64,000 nt of DNA, from NCBI RefSeq assembly GCF_040513375.1, contig NZ_JBEVTG010000002.1:124001-188000 (forward strand). Direction: 5' to 3'. The number at the start of each line of letters is the position of its first letter. The first letter of the stretch is position 1. A model generated the notes under the pieces. The model did no database searches. It saw nothing but the letters and a program-made list of their open reading frames with translations, and was not told the origin of the DNA. Source of the stretch: Flagellimonas_B algarum. Lineage in GTDB: Bacteria; Bacteroidota; Bacteroidia; Flavobacteriales; Flavobacteriaceae. Shown here piece by piece: positions 1-9,682 of the stretch. Both the position numbers and the translations under genes were made by a program.

Positions 1-1
1 T

Positions 2-2431
2 GCCAAAGCATTCTTCACCCATATTCCGGTACTTCTTGTTTTCGCGATCATCTCTTTGGTGTATTTCTATCCTGTGTTACAGGGGCGTGCCCTGTACCAA
101 TCCGATATTGCCCTTTACAAAGGCATGGCCAAAGAACGCAATGATTACAAGGCGAATACGGGTATCGAATCGTATTGGACGAACAGTGCTTTCGCGGGCA
201 TGCCCACCTACCAATTAGGAGCGAACTACCCTCATGACTATGTCAAGAAACTCGACCGTCTCATACGTTTCTTGCCGAGACCTGCCGACTACTTGTTTTT
301 ATACTTTATCGGCTTTTATATTTTGATGCTTTGTATGAAAGTCGATTTTCGTCTGGCCGCTTTGGGGGCATTGGCTTTCGGGTTTTCTACCTATCTCATC
401 ATCATCTTAGGGGTGGGGCATAACGCCAAGGCCCATGCTTTGGGATACCTGCCTATGGTGCTTGGTGGTATCGTTTTGACGTTTCGAAAAAAGTACCTCT
501 GGGGTTTTATCTTGACTGCTGTGGCTATGGCGTTGGAAATCAGTGCCAACCACTATCAGATGACCTATTACTTCATGCTTTTGGTGCTGCTATTGGGGCT
601 GGTACAGTTGATTTATGCCATCAAGGACAAAGCGCTCAAACATTTTTTCACCACCGTGGGCATTTTGGTGTTGGCCGTACTCTTGGGTATCGCGACAAAT
701 GCCACTGGGCTCATGGCCACCAAGGAATATGCCGATTGGAGTACGCGTGGTACTTCCGAATTGACCATAAACAGTGATGGCAGTCCGAAAGAAGCGAAAA
801 GTGGATTGGATCGTGACTACATTACCTATTATAGTTATGGAGTCACCGAATCATTGAACCTCTTCGTACCGCGTCTGTTCGGTGGATCGGGGAAGGAAGA
901 ACTTGGCCGTGACTCCAAAGTATACGAATACTTGACCGATCAGGGGGTCTCGCCCACCCAAGCCCTTGAGATTTCAGGCCTATACCTTTATTGGGGGCCA
1001 CATCCGATGTCGGGCCCGGCAGCGCCGGCCTATGTGGGGGCGTTGATCATCTTCTTATTCATATTGTCGTTGTTCGTGGTCAAAGGAAAAAAGAAATGGT
1101 GGCTCTTGGGAGGGGTGTTGTTATCACTGATGCTTTCTTGGGGAAAGTATTTTCCGGCACTGACCGATTTTATGATCGATTATTTCCCCTTATATAATAA
1201 ATTCAGGGCCGTTTCGTCCATTCAAGTCATCCTTGAACTGTGTATCCCCATCTTGGCCATCTTGGGATTAAAGGAAGTGTTCAAGAAATCGGACCGACCC
1301 TCCGCAATCCTCAACGCTTTGAAGTGGAGTACCTTGATTACTTTAGGTCTTGGGGTGGCTATTTTCATCGGTAAGGCCTTCTTTGATTTTGAGGGATCCA
1401 ATGATGCGCGTTTCCAACAGTATTTTGGGGAGTCTTTGGTCGAGATCCTGCGCAGTGACCGTGAAGCGGTATATGTCAACGATACCCTACGCAGTTTGCT
1501 ATTCGTAACCCTCGGTGCAGCGGTACTGTTTATCTATCTTAAGGGCGGTCTGAAAAAGAACTTTGCCATCGGGGCCTTGGCCATCGTCTTGCTTTTTGAT
1601 TTGGTCGGGGTAGACCGCAGGTATGTCAATGCCGAGGATTTCGTTCGTAGAAGAGCGGTCGAACAGCCTTTTCAAGCTAGCGCCATGGACCAACAGATCC
1701 TCCAAGATAAAGCGGTGTTCAGGGTATTCGATCCTTCGGAAGGATTGAACGGATCCCGCACCAGTTATTTCCATAAATCCATAGGCGGGTATCACGCCGC
1801 CAAACCCGCAAAATTGCAAGATTTGGTAGAATTCCATCTGTATAGGAACAATCTCGAGGTCTTGAATATGTTGAATGTCAAATACGTCATTCAACAGGAT
1901 GAGGAGGGAAGGAGTTTTCCCGGACTGAACGACGGCGCGAATGGCAATGCCTGGTTCGTCTCTAGGATCAAGGCAGTCGAAAGTTCCGATGCGGCGATCA
2001 AGGCCTTGGACAGTATCGATAGCAAATCGGAAGCCATTGTCGATGTACGCAAGTATCCTACCTTGACAAAACGGTATTACGAGGTCGATTCAACGGCCAG
2101 CATCCAAGTTTTGGACCATCGACCGAATACGATCCGCTATCGTACCGAGAATACGAACGAAGGCTTTGTAGTGTTTTCGGAAATGCATTATCCCAAAGGA
2201 TGGCAGGCTTTTGTTGATGGTGCACCTGTCAAACATTATGTGGTGAACTATGCCTTGAGGGGTATGCCCCTTGCTGCGGGCCAACATGAGGTCGAATTCC
2301 GTTTCGAACCCGAAGTAGTGCGAACCGGAAGCACCATTGCACTGGCTAGTAATCTCTTACTTGGCTTGGTAGTTCTGGGCGGCTTGTTTGTTGGATTTCG
2401 GGGCACCAAACCCAAAAAAAAGAAGGACTGA
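2..2431 (+). CDS. YfhO family membrane protein (5' end outside window)
   Basis: The reading frame is open to the left edge, so the true start is missing; 809 codons are visible. The protein is a large polytopic membrane protein with repeated hydrophobic segments over about the first 560 residues, then a soluble C-terminal part (FRVFDPSEG, and a beta-rich stretch around NTIRYRTENTNEGFVVFSE), and one last membrane segment before a Lys-rich end (GTKPKKKKD). This layout is that of the YfhO family, GT-C-like proteins implicated in Bacillus in glycosylation of lipoteichoic acid; in Bacteroidota the acceptor is not known. It overlaps the next glycosyltransferase by one base (TGATG), so it is cotranscribed with a surface-glycan cluster. 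Family call firm, exact substrate unknown. Confidence 0.85.
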   Translation, partial: AKAFFTHIPVLLVFAIISLVYFYPVLQGRALYQSDIALYKGMAKERNDYKANTGIESYWTNSAFAGMPTYQLGANYPHDYVKKLDRLIRFLPRPADYLFLYFIGFYILMLCMKVDFRLAALGALAFGFSTYLIIILGVGHNAKAHALGYLPMVLGGIVLTFRKKYLWGFILTAVAMALEISANHYQMTYYFMLLVLLLGLVQLIYAIKDKALKHFFTTVGILVLAVLLGIATNATGLMATKEYADWSTRGTSELTINSDGSPKEAKSGLDRDYITYYSYGVTESLNLFVPRLFGGSGKEELGRDSKVYEYLTDQGVSPTQALEISGLYLYWGPHPMSGPAAPAYVGALIIFLFILSLFVVKGKKKWWLLGGVLLSLMLSWGKYFPALTDFMIDYFPLYNKFRAVSSIQVILELCIPILAILGLKEVFKKSDRPSAILNALKWSTLITLGLGVAIFIGKAFFDFEGSNDARFQQYFGESLVEILRSDREAVYVNDTLRSLLFVTLGAAVLFIYLKGGLKKNFAIGALAIVLLFDLVGVDRRYVNAEDFVRRRAVEQPFQASAMDQQILQDKAVFRVFDPSEGLNGSRTSYFHKSIGGYHAAKPAKLQDLVEFHLYRNNLEVLNMLNVKYVIQQDEEGRSFPGLNDGANGNAWFVSRIKAVESSDAAIKALDSIDSKSEAIVDVRKYPTLTKRYYEVDSTASIQVLDHRPNTIRYRTENTNEGFVVFSEMHYPKGWQAFVDGAPVKHYVVNYALRGMPLAAGQHEVEFRFEPEVVRTGSTIALASNLLLGLVVLGGLFVGFRGTKPKKKKD

Positions 2432-3714
2432 TGCAAAAGGTGTTGGTAATCACCTACTATTGGCCTCCTGCCGGTGGTCCTGGTGTCCAGCGCTGGCTGA
2501 ATTTCATCAAATACCTTCCTGAGAACGGTTACGAACCCTTGGTTTATGTGCCTGAAAAGGCAGACTATCCTATCGTTGATGAAAGCTTGAAGACCGAGAT
2601 ACCCAAGGTGCGTGTCCTTAGCCACCCCATATTCGAACCTTATCGCATCGCTGGATGGTTGTCAAAAAAAAAGACCAAACGAATCAGTTCCGGTCTCATT
2701 TTCGAGTCCGGCAAACAAAGCCTGATCGAACGCCTACTGCTATGGGTCCGGGGCAATTTCTTCATACCCGATGCCCGCAAGTTTTGGGTGAAACCTTCCA
2801 TAGCCTTTCTCGGCGACCTCATCGAAAAGGAAGCCATCGAAAAGATCATCACTACAGGGCCACCGCATAGCGTGCATTTGATCGGATTGGGGTTAAAACA
2901 ACAACATCAAGTGGAATGGACCGCTGATTTTAGAGATCCATGGACCACCATTGGTTACCATAAGCGCTTGAAATTGGGAAAGCGGGCCCAAAAACGTCAC
3001 CTGCAGTTGGAATCGTCCGTTTTAGGGCAGGCCGATAAACTGATCGTGACCAGCAACCATACCAAACGACAGTTCGAAAAATTAACGGACAGGCCCATCG
3101 AGGTCATTACCAATGGCTATGAAGGGGAAAGGCCTACAGTCGCCTTGGACCGAAAATTCACCCTTTCGCACATCGGTTCGTTGTTGACCGGCCGAAATCC
3201 GGAAGCCTTATGGATCGCCTTGAAGGAATTGATGTCCGAAGTCCCGGAATTCAAAGAACACCTAAGCATACAGCTTGTCGGCGTTGTTAGTCCACGTGTT
3301 TCGGAATCCCTTGCCTCGCATGGTTTGGAAGCCTTCACCACGCATAAGGGTTATATTACCCATGAAGCGGTTTTGCAAGTCCAAGCCGCTTCACAGGTTT
3401 TGTTGTTGTTGGAAATCGATTCCATGGACACCGTGGGCATCCTTCCCGGAAAGCTCTTTGAATATTTCAACGCCAAAAGGCCGATTTTGGCCATAGGACC
3501 CACAGCTTGGGAAGCTGCTGAACTTATCGAATCCACCCAAAGTGGGAAATTCTTCACCCACGGGGAGAAGAAGGAGCTAAAAGTCTTACTTTTAGATTGG
3601 TTCGAACGCTATCAGGAAAATAGGCTGTTCGTTGCAAGTTCGAACGTTGATGCCTACAGTAGGTCGCGATTGACCAAGGCCCTAGCCAACTATTTGACAT
3701 GGGAATCGTCTTAA
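2431..3714 (+). CDS. glycosyltransferase, GT4-like (GT-B fold)
   Basis: 427 aa, cytoplasmic. The N-terminus MQKVLVITYYWPPAGGPGVQ is the usual GT4 start with a Gly-rich loop after the first beta strand. A C-terminal half of the GT-B fold follows (HIGSLLTGRNPEALW around residue 250; GILPGKLFEYFNAKRPILAI around residue 340, where the EYF..KRP pattern lies at the nucleotide-sugar site). It transfers a sugar from a nucleotide-sugar to a glycan or lipid acceptor; neither sugar nor acceptor can be read from the sequence. It starts on the last base of the YfhO stop codon and overlaps the flippase start by 16 bases, so these three genes form one transcript for polysaccharide or lipid-linked glycan assembly. 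Confidence 0.85.
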   Translation: MQKVLVITYYWPPAGGPGVQRWLNFIKYLPENGYEPLVYVPEKADYPIVDESLKTEIPKVRVLSHPIFEPYRIAGWLSKKKTKRISSGLIFESGKQSLIERLLLWVRGNFFIPDARKFWVKPSIAFLGDLIEKEAIEKIITTGPPHSVHLIGLGLKQQHQVEWTADFRDPWTTIGYHKRLKLGKRAQKRHLQLESSVLGQADKLIVTSNHTKRQFEKLTDRPIEVITNGYEGERPTVALDRKFTLSHIGSLLTGRNPEALWIALKELMSEVPEFKEHLSIQLVGVVSPRVSESLASHGLEAFTTHKGYITHEAVLQVQAASQVLLLLEIDSMDTVGILPGKLFEYFNAKRPILAIGPTAWEAAELIESTQSGKFFTHGEKKELKVLLLDWFERYQENRLFVASSNVDAYSRSRLTKALANYLTWESS

Positions 3715-5162
3715 AACAATCACTTCGAAATACCGCAATAACCTATATTGGGTTCGGGATCGGGGCTATTAATATCCTGTTTCTATATACAAAGATCCTA
3801 CCAGATGCCTATTTCGGTTTGGTCACCTTCATCTTGGCGACCGGTGCGATCCTGATGCCCTTAATGGCCTTTGGAGTGCACAATACCCTGGTCAAATTTT
3901 ACGCCGTCCAGGCCGATTCCGATAAAAACGGTTTCCTCACCTTGATGTTGTTGCTGCCCTTGGGCGGCATCCTTCCCATAGCCTTATCGGTACTCTTGTT
4001 CCAAGACCCTTTGGGTGCTTGGTTATCACAAAAGAATACCTTGGTTAAGGAGTATGTATGGTATGTGTTCCTTGTCGGAATGGCCATGGCTTATTTTGAA
4101 GTGTTCTATGCATGGAGTAAGGTCCATTTGAAATCCGTTTTCGGGAATTTCATGAAAGAAGTCTTCGCCCGACTCTGTGTCATGCTATTGCTGGTTTCCG
4201 TTTATTTCGAGCTGATCGGTATTCCGATTTTCCTTAAAAGCCTGGTGGGGGTGTACCTACTGCGTACCGTTGCCATGCAGGTTTATGCCTATCGGATCCG
4301 CCCACGAAAATTGGATTTTCGTTTCCCGGCGAATACCAAAGCGATCATCGCCTATAGTGTCCTCATCATTTTGGGGGGATCGGCAGCCCTGGTACTCTTA
4401 GAAATCGATAAGGTCATGATCAACCAGTTCGTCAGTATCGAAAACGTCGCCTATTATGGGGTTGCCGTTTACATTGCAACGGTCATTATCGTGCCGGCCC
4501 GGGCCATGCACCAGATTACTTACCCGTTGACTTCCGAATTGTTGGCCAAAAGTGACTTTTTTGAATTGGACAGCTTGTATAAGAAAACATCATTGACCTT
4601 GTTCATAGCCTCAGGGCTTTTGTTTTTGCTGATCATACTCAATATCGAGGATTTGTTCTTGCTTTTGCCAGAGAATTACCGGAATGGATATGGTATCGTT
4701 TTTTTGATCGGCCTGGCCAAAGTATTTGATTCGCTTATGGGCAATGCCAATGCGATCTTATACAATTCGAAGTATTATAAGACCATATTGGGTTTTGGGG
4801 TGGGGTTGGCCCTACTGACCATAATGCTCAATCTCTTGTTGATTCCGCGATTGGGGATCGATGGGGCGGCATTGGCCAGTTTTATCGCGATTGGGCTTTT
4901 CAATTTGGTCAAGATGACCTTTATCAAACTGAAGTTCGGCTTCTTACCTTTCAGTAGGGGGACGACCAAGATTTTGGCAACTTTGGCACTATTGGGATTC
5001 CTGTTCAGCGCCTTTCATTTTCCTTTCCATCCGATGCTTAATATCGTTTTGAAATCAGCGGTGCTGTGTGTGATGTATGTTGGGATTTTGTACCGCTTCG
5101 AAATCTCTGAAGACGTGTCTGGGTTTTTGGCGCGCTTCCTTAAAAGAAGAACCCCGCAATAG
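3699..5162 (+). CDS. lipopolysaccharide/polysaccharide flippase (Wzx/MviN-like MOP superfamily)
   Basis: 487 aa with about twelve to fourteen hydrophobic segments running the full length and almost no soluble domain, the profile of the MOP superfamily oligosaccharide flippases. The N-terminus (MGIVLKQSLRNTAITYIGFG) matches the usual Wzx start, where an amphipathic lead precedes the first membrane helix. It would move lipid-linked oligosaccharide from the inner to the outer leaflet of the cytoplasmic membrane. The start lies 16 bases inside the upstream glycosyltransferase, and no other ATG fits better. It is the last gene of the glycan operon; a hairpin overlaps its stop codon. Lipid II flippase is an alternative, less likely given the context. 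Confidence 0.82.
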   Translation: MGIVLKQSLRNTAITYIGFGIGAINILFLYTKILPDAYFGLVTFILATGAILMPLMAFGVHNTLVKFYAVQADSDKNGFLTLMLLLPLGGILPIALSVLLFQDPLGAWLSQKNTLVKEYVWYVFLVGMAMAYFEVFYAWSKVHLKSVFGNFMKEVFARLCVMLLLVSVYFELIGIPIFLKSLVGVYLLRTVAMQVYAYRIRPRKLDFRFPANTKAIIAYSVLIILGGSAALVLLEIDKVMINQFVSIENVAYYGVAVYIATVIIVPARAMHQITYPLTSELLAKSDFFELDSLYKKTSLTLFIASGLLFLLIILNIEDLFLLLPENYRNGYGIVFLIGLAKVFDSLMGNANAILYNSKYYKTILGFGVGLALLTIMLNLLLIPRLGIDGAALASFIAIGLFNLVKMTFIKLKFGFLPFSRGTTKILATLALLGFLFSAFHFPFHPMLNIVLKSAVLCVMYVGILYRFEISEDVSGFLARFLKRRTPQ

Positions 5163-5182
5163 GATGGAATCCTACTACGGGG
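5152..5182. terminator. shared hairpin between convergent genes
   Basis: CCCCGCAATAGGA and TCCTACTACGGGG form an imperfect stem over the stop codon of the flippase gene. Read on the minus strand the stem is followed by a T-rich tract (TTCTTCTTTT), so it most plausibly terminates the minus-strand gene; on the plus strand there is no T run. Confidence 0.5.
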
Positions 5183-5206
5183 TCAAACAACTAACCAACC
5201 TAAAAA

Positions 5207-6367
5207 CTAACTTTTGTTTCTCGTGCTTCGCGATCTGCTGGTGGCTGAACCACTTCGCTTGGTCGAAGAACTTCTACTAACGGCCCTTCGCTGGGTATTC
5301 GATCGCTTTTGCGCTTGAGGCGTTCTTTTATTGGAACTCCTGTTCGAGACCACACTTCTTTTTTGTGGCTTTTTATATGTCGTACTCGTCCGGGTCACGG
5401 TCCGCCTTTCTGGCGTTCGCTTTACTTCCCGTTTCGTCACCGTCGTGCTTCGCGGCGTACGCGTTACGGTACGCTGGCTTACTGAATTCGAACGGTTATT
5501 TCGCGTATTGACTTCTGCACTTCGACGTACATCACTTCGACGTACATTGCTATTCCTGTTCGCCGTACGCTCAGCGTTCCTTCGTACATTATTCGAACTG
5601 CGGGTGGCCCTTCGCTCGGTAACGGCACGATCCGTTCTGCTGAAATCGTTCCTTCTTCCTCGGTTTTCGCGAACCGCGACCCGACGGTCGTTTCTATAGA
5701 TGTTGGCCCTTCTAGGACTCCTGTTATAGCGATACGCCCTTCCGACTTGGGCATAGGCCCTTCTCGTATTCAATCGGTACGGTCTGTAATAGGTATAGCG
5801 TACCGGGTTGTAAAACCTACGGTAAGGGGTGTTCCATACCGTACAGAATCCTACGGCCGGTCTTGCGAACCATCTGTGGAAAGGACGGTATACATAACCT
5901 CGGTTATAGATGTTGATGAATCCGGTATAATGACTGAATACACCACCGTTCCAATACACGTTCAACCCCCCAAGACGTCTGACCCGTCCGTTGCGATACC
6001 AAATATCGATTCCTCCGATCTGGGAGACACGTCCATAGTAATCATAGAAAATAGGAACGTTCTCGACTTGGATCACCGCACCGTAATCGTCATATTGGAC
6101 GAATGGGTTGTAATCGAAACCGGAATTGAAGGTAATCCCAACATTTCCGATCCTTCCTCCGACACCTACATTGACACGATTGTCGATGTAAAAATCAAAC
6201 TCGCCATCGGGGTATACTGAAAACGTGATTCCGTTTTCATTGAAGATAAATGAGTTGCCATAGCGATACATGCTAACGGCAACACTTTCTGCCGTTGCAG
6301 CTTTCGTACCCGAAACTCCGAACACCAACGCTGCTACTAAGAGTACTAACTTTTTCATACTGTTCAT
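5207..6367 (-). CDS. exported protein with long Arg/Ser/Thr/Asn-rich basic tail
   Basis: 386 aa from the chosen ATG (MNSMKKLVLLVAALVFGVSG); a second ATG three codons on (6358) is equally possible. A signal peptide ends near TKA-ATAES. Residues about 30-190 are an aromatic, glycine-rich beta-like region with repeated short strands (FDFYIDNRVNVGVGGRIGNV, then YRNGRVRRLGGLNVYWNGGV). From about residue 195 to the end the composition changes to Arg, Ser, Thr, Asn and Lys with almost no hydrophobic residues, ending SRSRSTRNKS. Homologues in Flavobacteria are hypothetical proteins, and the tail draws spurious matches to sperm basic proteins. The job may be binding an anionic surface polymer or DNA outside the cell (inference). 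The 290 bases upstream hold no gene that I can see. Confidence 0.7.
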   Translation of the reverse strand: MNSMKKLVLLVAALVFGVSGTKAATAESVAVSMYRYGNSFIFNENGITFSVYPDGEFDFYIDNRVNVGVGGRIGNVGITFNSGFDYNPFVQYDDYGAVIQVENVPIFYDYYGRVSQIGGIDIWYRNGRVRRLGGLNVYWNGGVFSHYTGFINIYNRGYVYRPFHRWFARPAVGFCTVWNTPYRRFYNPVRYTYYRPYRLNTRRAYAQVGRAYRYNRSPRRANIYRNDRRVAVRENRGRRNDFSRTDRAVTERRATRSSNNVRRNAERTANRNSNVRRSDVRRSAEVNTRNNRSNSVSQRTVTRTPRSTTVTKREVKRTPERRTVTRTSTTYKKPQKRSVVSNRSSNKRTPQAQKRSNTQRRAVSRSSSTKRSGSATSRSRSTRNKS

Positions 6368-6659
6368 TTTTAAGTTCAAGGAGCAACTATTTACATCCCG
6401 ACCAATACAAAACAAACAGCGTGCCAAAAATCGCACACACTATTTAAAGTGTTGTAAGTTAGCTATTTACACTTCATTTTTGTCGTATTTCAATGATATC
6501 CTTCCAACAGCAATCGATACGGCCATCCCTAACAATACATCGTGATATGGAAGATCGGGTCATGTCTTGATGTGGAAAAAGAGGCTACACAAAAGCGGGG
6601 GGTATCAAGCTGTTTTGGGAATCGCCAACGATTAAAAAGCGGTCGGTGCACTATCAGTG

Positions 6660-9437
6660 TCAAAGTTTTTCTTTGAGGTACTGCGCCGTAAATGACGCCT
6701 TACTTTGCACGACTTCTTCAGGGGTACCCTCAGCCAAGACCATGCCTCCGTTTTTACCTCCTTCAGGACCGAGATCGATGACATGGTCGGCACATTTGAT
6801 CAGTTCGATATTGTGCTCGATGACGACGATCGAATGTCTTTTTTCAAGAAGGGCATCGAAGGATTTCAACAATTTCTTGATATCATGGAAATGGAGGCCG
6901 GTGGTGGGTTCGTCAAAAATAAACAAGGCTTTTTCCTTGGTTTGTCCTTTGACCAAGAAAGAAGCCAGTTTGATGCGCTGAGCCTCACCTCCTGAAAGTG
7001 TTGACGAACTTTGTCCTAAAGTGACATAGCCCAAGCCTACATCTTGTAAGGGCTGCAATTTGGCTACGATTTTCTGTTGACCATGCGATGAAAAGTGTGC
7101 GATGGCCTCATCAACGGTCAAGTTCAAGATGTCGTTGATGTTCTTGCCTTCGAACCGAACCTCGAGAACTTCCTTTTTAAAGCGCTTGCCGTTGCAAACA
7201 TCGCAAATCAAATGTACGTCGGCCATGAATTGCATTTCAACGGTGATCATTCCCTCACCCTTGCATTTCTCGCATCGGCCGCCGTCTACATTGAATGAAA
7301 AGTGTTTGGCTTGATATCCACGAAGTTTGCTTAGTTTCTGGGCTGCGAATAAAGCCCTAATATCGTCATAGGCCTTGATATAGGTAACCGGATTAGATCT
7401 TGAAGAACGCCCAATGGGATTTTGATCGACGAATTCGACACTTTTTATCGAAGCGAATTTTCCATCGATTTCGGTGAATTGACCTGCTTTCTCCCCGTAG
7501 CCCCCGATTTGTTTCAGGAGGGCGGGGTAGAGGATCTTTTTGACCAAGGTACTTTTTCCACTGCCCGATACCCCGGTGACCACGGTCAGCATATTGAGGG
7601 GGAAAGTAACATCGATATCCTTAAGGTTGTTTTCGCGTGCCCCTTTGATTTGGATATAGTTCTTTGATTCCCTTCGTTTTTTAGGCACTGTGATTTCTAA
7701 GGAACCGTTCAGGTAATTGGCGGTTAGTGAGTCCGATTCCAAGATTTGATCTAAATTACCCGTAGCGACCACTTCGCCTCCGAGGGTACCGGCTTCTGGG
7801 CCGATATCGATCACCTCGTCTGCCGCTTTCATGATGTCTTCGTCATGTTCTACAACGATCACGGTATTGCCTAGGTTGCGCAACGATTGGAGTACTTCGA
7901 TTAAATTTTCGGTGTCTTTGGGATGCAGACCGATACTCGGTTCATCCAAAATGTACATCGAACCCACCAAACTACTGCCGAGTGAGGTTGCCAGATTGAT
8001 CCGTTGGCTCTCACCACCAGATAGTGAATTCGACTTTCGGTTGAGCGTCAAGTAATTTAAACCGACCTTGCTCAAGAAATCAAGTCGCGTCGTGATTTCT
8101 TTCAAAAGCCGACCCGCGATCTTGGCATCATGATCCGACAGTTGCAGTTGGTCGAAAAAGCCGATCAATTCGTTAATGGGCAATTCGATCAAATCGGTAA
8201 TGGCCTTGCCCGCTACCTTAACATAGGTCGCTTCTTCCCTAAGGCGTTTCCCTTTGCAGGCCGAACATTTGGTCTTGCCGCGATAACGCGATAACATGAC
8301 CCGGTTTTGGATTTTATAACTTTTCTCTTCAAGTTGGGTGAAAAAATCATGGAGCCCCGTAAAATGTTCGTTTCCATCCCAAACCAATTGCCGCTGGGCT
8401 TCGGTCAATTGATACCAAGGCTTATGGATCGGAAAGTCGAAGGTATAGGCCGCATTGACCAACTGGTCACGATACCATGACATGCTTTCGCCCCGCCACG
8501 GAAAGATGGCGTTCTCGTATACCGATAAGGCGGTGTTCGGAACCACAAGGTCCTCATCGATACCGATAACGTCACCATATCCCTCGCATTTCGGGCAAGC
8601 CCCGTACGGATTGTTAAAACTGAATAGATGGACGTTCGGTTCCAGGAATTTCATTCCGTCCAACTCAAAACGATTACTGAAGCGGCGCTGTTCGCCGCTG
8701 TTAAGCTCCTCAATGATACAGCTCCCTTTTCCTTCGAAAAAGGCATTATCGACGGCATTGCCCAGTCGGTTGTAGAAATCCTCATCCGATTTCACAACGA
8801 TACGGTCAACGACCAATTCAAAGGTCTTGCCAATGGTTTCCGGTACTTGGTCGATACGCATCACCTGACCGTCATATTTGACCCTAGCGTAGCCTTGTTT
8901 TGAAAAAAGCCCTAAAGTCTTCAAGGTATCGCGATCTTCCGCGACCGTTACAGGTGCCAAAAGTAAGAGCTTGGTCTGCAAGGCAAAGTCCTTGACATGG
9001 GCAACCACATCCGAAACCGTATGTTTTTTGACCTGTTGGCCCGAAATAGGTGAAAAAGTCTTACCTATCCGCGCATACAATAACTTAAGGTAGTCATATA
9101 CTTCGGTCGTAGTGCCTACGGTGGATCGCGGATTGGTCGAATTTACTTTTTGCTCAATGGCAATGGCCGGGGCGATACCTTTAATATAATCTACTTTGGG
9201 TTTGTCGAGCTTTCCCAAAAACTGTCGGGCGTAAGAAGAAAGGCTTTCAACATAGCGCCGTTGGCCTTCGGCATATAAGGTGTCAAAGGCGAGACTTGAC
9301 TTTCCCGAACCCGATAAACCGGTGATTACGACCAGTTTGTTTCTCGGAATGACCACGTCAATATTCTTCAAATTGTGCAGTTTGGCACCCTTTATGATGA
9401 TATTGGCCTTGGGATCTACATCTTTTATTAATGTCAT
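6660..9437 (-). CDS. uvrA: excinuclease ABC subunit A
   Basis: 925 aa, the usual UvrA length. Both ABC modules are present: Walker A GLSGSGKSSLAFDT near the N-terminus and GVSGSGKSTLVKK in the second half, signatures LSGGESQRINL and LSGGEAQRIKL, and Walker B segments ILDEPSIGLH and IFDEPTTGLH. The zinc-binding cysteines of the insertion (CSACKGKR) and of the second module (CEKCKGEG and CDVCNGKRF) are in place. UvrA finds bulky DNA lesions and loads UvrB in nucleotide excision repair. I start it at MTLIKDVDPKAN; an ATG seven codons upstream (9458) is possible but less typical. It is monocistronic, convergent with nothing, and its 3' flank has no clear terminator. Confidence 0.97.
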   Translation of the reverse strand: MTLIKDVDPKANIIIKGAKLHNLKNIDVVIPRNKLVVITGLSGSGKSSLAFDTLYAEGQRRYVESLSSYARQFLGKLDKPKVDYIKGIAPAIAIEQKVNSTNPRSTVGTTTEVYDYLKLLYARIGKTFSPISGQQVKKHTVSDVVAHVKDFALQTKLLLLAPVTVAEDRDTLKTLGLFSKQGYARVKYDGQVMRIDQVPETIGKTFELVVDRIVVKSDEDFYNRLGNAVDNAFFEGKGSCIIEELNSGEQRRFSNRFELDGMKFLEPNVHLFSFNNPYGACPKCEGYGDVIGIDEDLVVPNTALSVYENAIFPWRGESMSWYRDQLVNAAYTFDFPIHKPWYQLTEAQRQLVWDGNEHFTGLHDFFTQLEEKSYKIQNRVMLSRYRGKTKCSACKGKRLREEATYVKVAGKAITDLIELPINELIGFFDQLQLSDHDAKIAGRLLKEITTRLDFLSKVGLNYLTLNRKSNSLSGGESQRINLATSLGSSLVGSMYILDEPSIGLHPKDTENLIEVLQSLRNLGNTVIVVEHDEDIMKAADEVIDIGPEAGTLGGEVVATGNLDQILESDSLTANYLNGSLEITVPKKRRESKNYIQIKGARENNLKDIDVTFPLNMLTVVTGVSGSGKSTLVKKILYPALLKQIGGYGEKAGQFTEIDGKFASIKSVEFVDQNPIGRSSRSNPVTYIKAYDDIRALFAAQKLSKLRGYQAKHFSFNVDGGRCEKCKGEGMITVEMQFMADVHLICDVCNGKRFKKEVLEVRFEGKNINDILNLTVDEAIAHFSSHGQQKIVAKLQPLQDVGLGYVTLGQSSSTLSGGEAQRIKLASFLVKGQTKEKALFIFDEPTTGLHFHDIKKLLKSFDALLEKRHSIVVIEHNIELIKCADHVIDLGPEGGKNGGMVLAEGTPEEVVQSKASFTAQYLKEKL

Positions 9438-9555
9438 TCGTCGAAAAAATTTGGGCAAAGATACGATTCAAGCACGTTAATGTCTAAATTGCGGGGGTTG
9501 ACATCTAAAATGCCGTAGATCACAACAATGTTTTTTCGTCGGCAACCCGATTCTC

Positions 9556-9563
9556 TATATTTG
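9556..9563 (+). promoter_or_regulatory. -7 promoter element TATATTTG of the ECF sigma gene
   Basis: TATATTTG is an exact match to the Bacteroidota -7 consensus TAnnTTTG. The -33 region upstream is only T-rich (no clear TTTG). Transcription would begin near 9570 and give a leader of about 110 bases before the sigma-factor ATG. Confidence 0.5.
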
Positions 9564-9632
9564 AGTCGTAATTAAAACCTGATAGGCCTATACAGCAATA
9601 ATTACTTTTTACAGTTAAACTAATAACTCTGA

Positions 9633-9654
9633 TGCCTTTCGCATGCGAAAGGTA
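9633..9654 (+). promoter_or_regulatory. perfect 18-bp palindrome in the sigma-factor leader
   Basis: CCTTTCGCATGCGAAAGG (9635-9652) is its own reverse complement. In RNA it extends by a G-U and a U-A pair to a 9-bp stem with loop CAUG. It lies about 30 bases before the start codon and has no T run, so it is not a terminator; a DNA operator or an RNA hairpin controlling translation are both possible. Confidence 0.55.
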
Positions 9655-9682
9655 GCTGGTAATAACCAAAAAAGTAATTTGT

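Noticed and set aside
5331..6220. Two long plus-strand reading frames opposite the basic exported protein gene
   Set aside because: They mirror the low-complexity Arg/Ser-rich codons on the other strand, which avoid stops in antisense; the minus frame has a signal peptide and sensible composition, they do not.
6437..6659. Possible small gene or RNA between the basic protein gene and uvrA
   Set aside because: No frame with a good start and composition, no strong hairpin with T run, and no tRNA-like fold was seen.
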